19,353 nucleotides of DNA from Zychaea mexicana (Eukaryota > Mucoromycota > Mucoromycetes > Mucorales > Lichtheimiaceae), in the NCBI RefSeq assembly GCF_025766255.1, contig NW_026516923.1:1-19353 (forward strand). The letters are read 5' to 3'. The notes beneath the pieces are model-generated. The model ran no database searches. It was not told the origin of the DNA and saw only the letters and a program-made list of their open reading frames with translations. Position numbers and translations under genes: made by a program. Of this stretch, positions 1 to 7,296 are shown piece by piece. How positions within the stretch are numbered: position 1 is the first letter of the stretch; every line of letters begins with the position of its first letter.

Positions 1-184
1 TCTATCAATATTCACAGTTACATCTATCATGCTGCCGGATACAACCGTAGCTGTCAGTTATACATCGGCAAAGAAATCAGAACCCTTTTTGAAGTATAAT
101 TGATGGTCATATCTAGGGGAAACTCGCATCGGTTATCACTTATCGTTGATATCCGCTATCATTACCCGTTTTAGCAACTGTGAT

Positions 185-321
185 CTCTCAAGCAAATGGG
201 TCGACACACGCACATTTAGAATTAGCCATGGTTTCACAGCGGGATACAAATTATTTTTTTATTTCTTCCGAATTTCCATTCTAAGAATTGTGTGTCGACG
301 TTGACTCACGTTGCTTGAGAG
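185..321. repeat. Small imperfect inverted-repeat element
   Basis: The ends are inverted copies: CTCTCAAGCAA at 185-195 against TTGCTTGAGAG at 311-321, then GTCGACACAC at 200-209 against GTGTGTCGAC at 290-299, then a TTAGAATT-like stretch. Spacing between the blocks differs between the arms, so the stem is interrupted. The ~60-bp middle is AT-rich and non-coding. Size and shape fit a MITE (miniature non-autonomous transposon) or its decayed remnant. I could not find a convincing target-site duplication, so mobility is inference. Confidence 0.45.
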
Positions 322-436
322 TACCCTTAAACTTGCGCCTTCTACTAAAAGTAGGACATAAGGCTAGTGCGTTAGACCACTTCACCAACGCAAAGATTTT
401 AAAAAATTAAGTATATATATCTGCTTTTACTGTAGC

Positions 437-615
437 CCGCGAAAATCAATTACCTGTCTATTTCCTTTTTAGGAAGTCACGTGATCTAAGCCACTTAGTA
501 AGCCACTGAGCCACTGGGTAAATTCTTATAGTCACCCCTTGGGGCTTAGTAAGTGGCTTAGATCACGTGACTTCCTAAAAAGGAAATAGGCGGGTAATTG
601 GTTTTCCCGGTGGCT
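437..615. repeat. Long hairpin (inverted unit pair)
   Basis: The segment 458-504 is the reverse complement of 543-589 with a single mismatch over 47 bp. Weaker pairing extends the stem to about 437 and 615 (AATTACC against GGTAATT). The ~38-bp loop is 505-542. This is the only unit of the array in reverse orientation, and it makes a strong potential cruciform at the edge of the array. Confidence 0.75.
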
Positions 616-915
616 TGCTAAGTGGCTTAGATCACGTGACTTCCTATAAAGGAAATAGAGGGGATAAGGTTTTCCCAACGGCTAAACGTTTTCCCGCGGA
701 CTTGCTAAGTGGCGTAGATCACGTGACTTCCTAAAAAGGAAATAGATAGGTAATTGATTTTCCCCACGGCTAAACGTTTTCCCGGGGGCTTGCTAAGTGG
801 CTTAGATCACGTGACTTCCTAAAAAGGAAATAGACAGTTAATTGGTTTTCCTGACGGCTAAACATTTTCCCAGGGGCTTGCTAAGTGGCTTAGATCACGT
901 GACTTCCTAAAAAGG
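464..915. promoter_or_regulatory. Repeated E-box plus CArG-box composite sites (predicted)
   Basis: Every repeat unit contains the palindrome TCACGTGA (bHLH E-box; the yeast Cbf1/CDEI consensus RTCACRTG also fits) followed 4 bp later by CCTAAAAAGG, a perfect CC(A/T)6GG CArG box of the MADS/SRF/Mcm1 type. E-boxes: 478-483, 564-569, 633-638, 720-725, 808-813, 896-901. CArG boxes: 464-473 (reverse), 574-583, 643-652 (CCTATAAAGG), 730-739, 818-827, 906-915. Motif matches are seen directly; protein binding is inference. No adjacent gene in the window is an obvious target. Confidence 0.4.
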
Positions 916-961
916 AAATAGATGGGTAATTGGTTTTCCCGACGGCTAATCGTTTTCCCGG
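543..961 (+). repeat. 88-bp tandem repeat array, five units
   Basis: The CACGTG cores sit at 564, 633, 720, 808 and 896, giving periods of 69, 87, 88 and 88 bp. The 69-bp step is a unit that lacks the block GACGGCTAAACGTTTTCCC. Each unit reads roughly: TTGCTAAGTGGCTTAGATCA, then CGTGACTTCC, a TAAAAAGG stretch, GAAATAG, a variable GGGTAATTGG, TTTTCCC, ACGGCTAAACG. Units are nearly identical in the first ~40 bp and more variable after it. Nothing here is coding. Confidence 0.85.
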
Positions 962-1011
962 ACTAAGCAATAGCAGATATATATGCTTTAGTTTTTTCAA
1001 AACTTTGCGTT

Positions 1012-1289
1012 AGTATATAGGTGTTTTTTAGTTACTCCATCCTTAAATATCTCTCCTTCAATTAGATCATAGCTCATCTATTATTAATGCTATTGCTATA
1101 AAACTTTGTAGGCATATACAGATGATGTATATACATCTATATATATCTTTACTGAAGACAGTCACATTGCTTATTTTAGACATTAAATAAGAGGATGTGT
1201 AAAAATCACTAAAAGTAGCTTTATTTAAGGTAGATTAAGACTTCTAGAAGGTGCAATATTGTAGCTACAGTGCTGTAAAGTGTAGTACA
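1012..1289. other. Non-coding AT-rich spacer, probably more of element A
   Basis: I see no ORF, RNA or repeat here. Pairing with the right arm of A stops at 1290 only because another element (D) starts at the matching place on the right. This stretch could therefore be the distal part of the left arm of A, with its partner beyond the right edge of the window. Confidence 0.3.
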
Positions 1290-1684
1290 TGTATCTATCA
1301 TATATGGCAACAACATAACAAAATGGCAATAGCAGTCACATAGTATATAGGTTTTTTTTCTTGAGAAAACTTTATTCTTAGAGCTATTACTAGCTAATGA
1401 GATGTACTACAGAGCTATGATAAGAATTCTGTTATATAAATCAAATGCTGTGCAGTCATTAGTAGGCTCAAAATTAGCAGTTACATTTCTAGATTATTAC
1501 TTTACATAGTAACTGATGACATTTTTTGGAGAATTATTTTCTCAAAGGGGTTTCTCGTCAACTAAACACCCTACAGTGCCCTACTAAAGATCCTACTAAT
1601 TAAGTCACATCTAAGCTATCTACTCATATAATTGTTATGGCGATTCAACCACATTTCTTTTTTCTCATTTTTTTCATACTTATA
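1290..1684 (+). repeat. Left arm of A, distal segment
   Basis: Reverse complement of 15810-16204, with scattered mismatches and small indels. Both ends of the pair read TATCTATCATATATGGCAAC in opposite orientation. The segment stops at 1684, where element B begins, and the arm resumes at 5632. It contains no ORF of note. Confidence 0.85.
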
Positions 1685-1733
1685 CAGGATTTTTCATCTC
1701 CTAGCGGACGTTTGAACTTTTATTTAGGCAGAG

Positions 1734-2222
1734 TGGACATGAATATTAATCTGAGTGGACATGAATGAAAATCGAACTGGACATGAATGAAAATTGATCT
1801 AGACATGAATGAAAATCGATCTGGACATGAATGAAAATCGAACTGGACATGAATGAAAATCGAGCTGGACATGAATGAAAATCGAGCTGGACATGAATGA
1901 AAATCGATCTAGACATGAATAAAAATCGATCTGGACATGAATGAAAATCGATCTGGACATGAATAAAGATTGATCTAGACATGAATAAAGATTGATCCGG
2001 ACATGAATAAAGATCGATCTGGACATGAATAAAGATTGATCTGGACATGAATAAGGATCGACCTGGACATAAATTAAAATCAATCTAGACATGAGTAAAA
2101 TCAATCTGGACAAGATAATAAACAATCTGTACGTGAATGAAAATCAATCTGGATAAGAATAATAATCAATCCAAACACAAATAATAGACAACCTGGACAT
2201 AATAATAGTCAGCCTGGATATA
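1734..2222 (-). repeat. 22-bp minisatellite in left arm of B
   Basis: About 22 units of TGGACATGAATGAAAATCGA plus two variable bases, in strict 22-bp steps from 1734, degenerating towards 2222. Variants are mostly GATC/AATC/GAGC at the unit end and TAAAGAT for GAAAATC. On the minus strand the array is open in more than one frame (1746-2048 and 1799-2125), giving a 22-residue periodic peptide because 22 is not a multiple of three. I regard those ORFs as by-products of the repeat. Confidence 0.9.
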
Positions 2223-3120
2223 GTTTTAGTCAACTAAGACTTCAAAAAAGTTGAAGAAGTAGATAATATATTAAGTGTAGCAGAGCAGATCAGCAGAATT
2301 TGTAAGTACTTAAGATTTTCAATTCAAGTCAAGACATAATAAAAGTTAAGCAGTACAAAGCCAAAGTCAAGTAAGATATAGTATGGCTGTTTCACTCGTG
2401 ATAGGAAGCTTTCAGGCTAACGTACAGGAAATGGCAAGAGTGCGTTAGAGACTCACTGTGTGCACAAGCCTACTATTTTGCTGTGGGAACAGGGTCTGAA
2501 CGTTAAATTGGAGGGTGGTAGCTGAGGTAGGTGGAAAGTGTGGGGTTTATTAGTGGAAGCAGGGAGGAAAAAACAACAACAACCAAAGATCCGTTTTTTT
2601 TCTCATTACCATTCGCCTTGCAAATCAACAGCTTCGACGCACACTTGTAAATGGCTCCTACTCTCTTCACGATGAATAGAAGAAAAAAGAAAACAAAACG
2701 GCACAATCCACGGATTTCTTGAAAAACGAAATGAAGGTAATTGTTTTCTAAAAAAAAAAGCGCTTGCTCAAGATTTGTAAGGAGTAGACCGCCGTTACTG
2801 CTGCTTAAAAAAACGCTGGGTAAGTGAACAAAGGAAGGAAAAGGTTATCGGGTGTGCTTGAGGTATAGCTTTAGTGGAGATATGCCCATTCAGAATTACT
2901 GCTTCTTTCTCTTTTTCTATGTATATACTTATGCACCATCTTGTACCATTCCAATGTCAAACTTACGTGCGTAATACAACATCGTCTTTGACTTGCATAA
3001 TCGATTCGTACTCACAACAACGACGCAACAATCTTCTTCTCCATTACTCAAACACAATCATATACAACATGACGCTGATCCGCCATTGACTTGCAAAATA
3101 TACAGCCTGACGCATTTGCC

Positions 3121-3361
3121 TTTCAGTATCATGTACGCCCATATTACACGATGACGACTATGACGCCGGTCTTTTGTTTTGATACTTATACGCTCAAGCA
3201 CATCATCATCGTAATGACGGCCATCTCTTTCTTTGCTGTTTGTATACACATCAATGTGATGATAATTATATTCATATGATGCATACACACTACCACAGCT
3301 ATAATCCTCCTCTGCAATTCACTGTACTCGCACACACACGATGGCAACGACGATTACCTTT
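3121..3361. other. One-sided ~240-bp segment in left arm of B
   Basis: The right arm goes directly from the GACGCG block (near 4175) to the GCATATACCAACA block (near 4150). In the left arm these two blocks are separated by about 240 bp. The extra DNA is ACG/TCAT-rich and contains a TTTCAG acceptor-like string at its start. It is either an insertion in the left arm or a deletion in the right; the edges are approximate because the flanks are diverged. Confidence 0.5.
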
Positions 3362-3717
3362 TTCTTTTTACATATGCCAACACGAAAATTGCCGGTCTTG
3401 ATGGATAAGGTAGTTATATATGCTGATGGGTGGAATGTAGGGTTTTATTATTGTTACTGTAGATGTTATGGTTAGGATAAAAAAATAAAAGTAAAAGATC
3501 ATACATTATGTAGTCATTATGTTTCAGTTGTCTGCATAAACGGGTGTGGGATGGGATTGCATGTTATTACAAGTGCTTCTATAAAAACTATAGATATAGC
3601 TCTGGGCGGTGATGATAATATGGCAGGGACAAAAAAGAAAAGGCGTTTGTTGTTATAAAGGAGGAAGTTTTTTTGCTATTACAACAGCAACTTTATTTGT
3701 TGTTAATAACAACAACT

Positions 3718-4026
3718 ATGAACAACCGACAAGTTACTACCCTTGACAACATTCGCAACGCTCTCTCTCACTCGACTGTACCTGGCGTTCTTGCACTCAT
3801 TCCTGATGAAATCGTGTGCGTTCCTAGTGCTCAATGGCAGATCTTCAAGGATCGCATCTCGGAATTGTGTGGATACAAATGGGCTCACAAACGCGAGACT
3901 GTGAATGGCACCAGACTCTCTGCCACGCAATGTCAAAAATTACAAAAACCATCCGTATCTACGAAACAACATCTTTCGCACTTGTATAACTCTTGTAAAA
4001 CCTTCTTTGTTACCTTTCTTATATAA
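3718..4026 (+). CDS. Unrecognised ORF in the loop of B (possible captured gene fragment)
   Basis: The ORF is 102 codons from the ATG at 3718; the open frame also extends upstream to a TTG at 3673, in an AACAAC/TTGTTG-rich stretch I doubt is coding. The first ~75 residues look protein-like: a helix-prone start (VTTLDNIRNALSH), a hydrophobic stretch (PGVLALIPDEIVCVP), then WQIFKDRISELCGYKWAHKR. The last ~25 residues lie in AT-rich sequence and look like read-through into non-coding DNA, perhaps past a lost splice donor. No catalytic motif or membrane segment is seen and I do not recognise the family. It is the only B-specific coding candidate outside the arms, so it may be a host exon captured in the loop or the stub of a lost transposase. 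Confidence 0.3.
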   Translation: MNNRQVTTLDNIRNALSHSTVPGVLALIPDEIVCVPSAQWQIFKDRISELCGYKWAHKRETVNGTRLSATQCQKLQKPSVSTKQHLSHLYNSCKTFFVTFLI

Positions 4027-4113
4027 CGGTCATCATACTTTACTTTCATCCAATCCACATCAACACAAAAGGAAAGAAACCCATCAGTTATCCTTCCAGC
4101 TACTACAGCTCAT

Positions 4114-5629
4114 TTATCCATCAAGACCGGCGATGTTAATGTTGGTATATGCAAAAGGAGCAAAGTAATCGCGTCAGGTTGTATTGTTTTGCAAGCCAAT
4201 GGTGGATCAGCGTCATGTTGTATATAATTGTGTTTGAGTAATGGAGAAAAAAATTGTTGCGTCGTTGTTGTTGTGAGTACGAATCGATTATGCAAGTCGA
4301 AGACGATGTTGTATTACGCATGTAAGTTTGAAGTTGGAATGGTGCAAGATGGTGCATCAAGTATATACAGAGAAAAAGAGAAAGAAACAGTAATTCTGAA
4401 TGAGCATATGTCCACTAAAGCTATACCCCAAGCACACCCGATAACCTTTTCCTTCCTTTGTTCACTTACCCAGCGTTTTTTTAAGCAGCAGTAACGGCGG
4501 TCTACTCCTTACAAATCTTGAGCAAGCGCTTTTTTTTTTTAGAAAACAATTACCTTCATTTCGTTTTTCAAGAAATCCGTGGATTGTGCCGTTTTGTTTT
4601 CTTTTTTCTTCTATTCATCGTGAAGAGAGTAGGAGCCATTTACAAGTGTGCGTCGCAGCTGTTGATTTGTAAGGCGAATGGTAATGAGAAAAAAAAAACG
4701 GATCTTTGGTTGTTGTTGTTTTTTCCTCCCTGCTTCCGCTAACAAACCCCACACTTTCCACCTACCTCAGCCACCACCCTCCAATTTAACATTCAGACCC
4801 TGTTCCCACAGCAAAATAGTAGGCTTGTGCACACAGTGAGTCTCTAACGCACTCTTGCCATTTCCTGTACGTTAGCCTGAAAGCTTCCTATCACGAGTGA
4901 AACAGCCATACTATATCTTACTTGACTTTGGCTTTGTACTGCTTAACTTTTATTATGTCTTGACTTGAATTGAAAATCTTAAGTACTTACAAATTCTGCT
5001 GATCTGCTCTGCTACACTTAATATATTATCTACTTCTTCAACTTTTTTGAAGTCTTAGTAGACTAAAACTATGTCCAGGCTGACTGTTATTATGTCCAGG
5101 TTGTCTATTATTTGTGTTTGGATTGATTATTATTCTTGTCCAGATTGTTTATTATCTTATCCAGATTGATTTTACTCATGTCCAGATTGATTTTAATTCA
5201 TGTCCAGGTCGATCCTTATTCATGTCCAGATCAATCTTTATTCATGTCCAGATCGATCTTTATTCATGTCCAGATCAATCTTTATTCATGTCCAGATCAA
5301 TCTTTATTCATGTCCAGATCAATCTTTATTCATGTCCAGCTCGATTTTCATTCATGTCCAGCTCGATTTTTATTCATGTCTAGATCGATTTTCATTCATG
5401 TCCAGCTCGATTTTCATTCATGTCCAGCTCGATTTTCATTCACGTCCAGCTCGATTTTCATTCATGTCCAGTTCGATTTTCATTCATGTCCAGATCGATT
5501 TTCATTCATGTCCAGATCAATTTTCATTCATGTCTAGTTCGATTTTTATTCATGTCCACTCAGATTAACATTCATGTCCACTCTGCCTAAATAAAAGTTC
5601 AAACGTCCGCTAGGAGATGAAAAATCCTG
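4114..5629 (-). repeat. Right inverted arm of B
   Basis: Inverse of the left arm. It is about 30 bp longer than the left arm once the one-sided 240 bp is removed, explained by roughly one extra 22-bp unit. Divergence from the left arm is modest (scattered substitutions), greater than that between the arms of element C. Confidence 0.85.
5070..5584 (+). repeat. 22-bp minisatellite in right arm of B
   Basis: Mirror of the left array (unit TTCATGTCCAGATCGATTTT and variants), about 23 units, degenerate at the inner end. Open reading frames occur on the plus strand in all three phases (5114-5383, 5136-5537, 5200-5568), each giving the same kind of 22-residue repeat peptide (core FIHVQIDFHSCPDRF). 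Transcription across B would pair this array with the left one in a long RNA hairpin. Confidence 0.9.
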
Positions 5630-5887
5630 TAAGTTGCTCTCATTTCGCTCTGAACAGAGAATACCATACCCCAATGTAGTAATGGAAGATACATTTTCTA
5701 TTTTCCTTCCAAAAGAGGGCTTCTCAGAGGCCTCCATGGTGGCTCGCTCGCATCGATATAAAAGGAAACTGTCACTTGCAACAATAAAATATCGAAAGAA
5801 AAATATACCCTCTATTTTTCTTCTATTTTATCTGCTTTTATCATAAAAATAAACAATATTCCACTATCAGCTATTATTCGCCGCCCA

Positions 5888-6010
5888 GCGAAGAAAGCAT
5901 TGGTAGAGTAATTAAGACAGGGAATAAGCATAGTGTCAACCTATGTGCGAAGCACAAACCGAGCGAAGCGAAGAAAGCATGAGGAGAGTGATTAGGATAG
6001 GAATAAAGCA
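5888..6010 (+). repeat. 43-bp direct repeat pair in A arm (also 15431-15553)
   Basis: GCGAAGAAAGCAT begins at 5888 and again at 5968. The following 30 bp match imperfectly (GTAGAGTAATTAAGACAGGG against GGAGAGTGATTAGGATAGGA) and both end AAGCA (5930, 6010). The 37-bp spacer contains a further GCGAAGC and GAGCGAAGC. The right arm keeps the same pair in reverse at 15431-15473 and 15511-15553. Subterminal direct repeats are often transposase-binding sites; that role is inference. Confidence 0.65.
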
Positions 6011-6635
6011 CAAGTTCCTTATTCTGCCCCGACTTTAACTTTGGCCCCCCCCTCCAGTTTTCAATTTTTTTTGAAAGTCAGATAGGTGAAGGGAAGCAGG
6101 CACAGAATAAAGGGACTTGGAGAAAAAATTAAGTGCAGCAGTATATGTTTTGTCAGTGATAAAAAAAAGCATTGTAACTACATGGTATGCCATTCATCTT
6201 GAGACAAGGTAATTATAAAAGTGCATTTGTAAATCGTAAAGCTCATTGAGAATGGGGAGCGATAGCTAAATAGCACAGGGAGAGCAATTACGATTTGCGG
6301 CAGAAATAAGCATCTGTACTTTTATACCAACGGTCACTGTCAAACCTGCTCAAATCAATTCCCATAGACACAACTGTAACAGCGATTCGAGATGAAGTTG
6401 GACTCAACACTTAATTATAATATATGCGGTGAGATGGAGGTAAGAACGAACGTATATATTGGATATACATAGGTGTGTGCACGCGTGTGTGTTTGTTGGT
6501 ATAGCATTGCGGTAAAAACGAAGGCCTTTATTATCTTTGTTCTTGCTCCAAACGCACATGAGCATTTTACCGATTCCTTTTACCATCGACGTCGACGCTT
6601 CCACCATTCAATAATCCAAACGTCAATGGCCCTTG

Positions 6636-7070
6636 ATGAACGACGAAAAACATACAAGAACTTGTTACGGCGTGTTGGTACTTGATGTGCAAATACTTTT
6701 ACAATACTCGTTTCCATACATCGCGTATAAACACATACAATGTCCAACCCGTTTGGCATTCGCCATCTCAAGGAATGGTCAAGGCTTATTTATTGTAATC
6801 TACAATGCTGATGGTAAGTGCTGCAAGTGTTTTCTAAGTTTTTATAATTATAAAGGGTGCACAAGTGTCTAATATTACTACTGTTCCTTGCTCTATCATA
6901 CCGCCTCTTTCATTTCAGCAACCAGTAAAGATGTTGGTGCAGCTAATGGGTACGCAGATCTTATGAAAGAATGGGTGGGATGCACATCCATTATGCTATT
7001 GAGCGGTCTATGTTATGTTACATACTGCACTTATTTTATAGCCCCAGAAACGTGCTCCCTCAAAGGATAG
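6636..7070 (+). CDS. Possible spliced small ORF (captured fragment) in left arm of A
   Basis: Joining 6636-6813 to 6919-7070 removes a 105-bp intron with a GTAAGT donor and TTTCAG acceptor and gives 109 codons from the ATG at 6636 to a TAG. The reading phase matches across the junction. The middle looks protein-like (LAFAISRNGQGLFIVIYNAD, then TSKDVGAANGYADLMKEWVG), ending in a cysteine-rich hydrophobic tail. I do not recognise it. The first ~45 codons lie in shared arm sequence; in the right arm that frame has a stop, so it is not conserved there. The rest lies in the 290-bp one-sided segment. It could be a captured host gene fragment or chance. Confidence 0.3.
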
Positions 7071-7296
7071 TATCAGTGGTTGGATATAGGAGGGACAAAA
7101 GAAAAGAGTAGGATTGTCTTTCATCGTTTGTATTGTAAGTACTTTATGAAAGCAAAGATAGGTGATACTTTATATAGTAGCTGATAATTTATACAATATA
7201 TTTATAGATAATAAGATGAAATAAAGGAAATGGTGATCAAGAATTGTTTTGACAGTGGAAGTTGGCATTGGATGGTAGGGATAGGATGTTGTTTAG

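Larger units (their letters stand above)
387..1011. mobile_element. Foldback-like non-autonomous element with internal tandem array
   Basis: The outer ~44 bp form an inverted repeat: AACGCAAAG followed by an A-rich stretch and ATATATATCTGCT at 387-430, mirrored at 968-1011 (ending CTTTGCGTT). Between them lie one inverted and five direct copies of a repeat unit. No protein is encoded. Terminal inverted repeats enclosing tandem repeats is the layout of foldback elements and some MITEs. No target-site duplication is visible at the tips, so the exact ends and the mobilising enzyme are unknown. Microsatellite-like growth inside a MITE is an alternative. Confidence 0.5.
1685..3408 (+). repeat. Left inverted arm of B
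   Basis: Pairs with 4114-5629 in reverse orientation from the tip to the CCGGTCTTGATGGATAA block (3392-3408 against 4114-4130). It carries the 22-bp array in its outer third, then a unique stretch (2240-3120). A ~240-bp segment at 3121-3361 is absent from the right arm. Confidence 0.85.
1685..5629. mobile_element. Element B: 3.9-kb foldback element with TA target duplication
   Basis: It begins CAGGATTTTTCATCTCC at 1685 and ends with the exact inverse at 5629. The flanking bases are TA at 1683-1684 and TA at 5630-5631. The other arm of A (near 15810) shows the same place without the insert, reading through a single TA, so the ends and the 2-bp duplication are established by direct comparison. 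Arms: 1685-3408 and 4114-5629; loop about 700 bp. TA duplications are typical of Tc1/mariner/pogo transposases. B encodes none, so it is probably mobilised in trans. Long arms built of short tandem repeats resemble foldback elements such as FB of Drosophila. Confidence 0.85.
5632..7092 (+). repeat. Left arm of A, proximal segment
   Basis: Reverse complement of 14640-15810, ending with GGATATAGGAG at 7082-7092. It includes a pair of 43-bp direct repeats, a C-run (GGCCCCCCCC near 6045) matched by a G-run in the right arm (about 15387-15397), and a 290-bp stretch (6764-7053) absent from the right arm. Small ORFs present in both arms (for example 5634-5846) use non-ATG starts and are unlikely genes. 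Confidence 0.85.

Noticed and set aside
543..961. CRISPR-like array
   Set aside because: Near-identical 88-bp units without unique spacers, eukaryotic context with spliceosomal introns, no cas genes.
1746..2125. Long ORFs with periodic peptide in the left B array (and 5114-5568 on the other strand)
   Set aside because: They are the 22-bp minisatellite read in different phases; the peptide repeats every 22 residues, several frames are open, and there is no start context or non-repeat coding sequence.
5634..5846. 70-codon ORF present in both A arms (other copy 15595-15807)
   Set aside because: Non-ATG start, low-complexity C-terminus, and conservation follows from arm homology.
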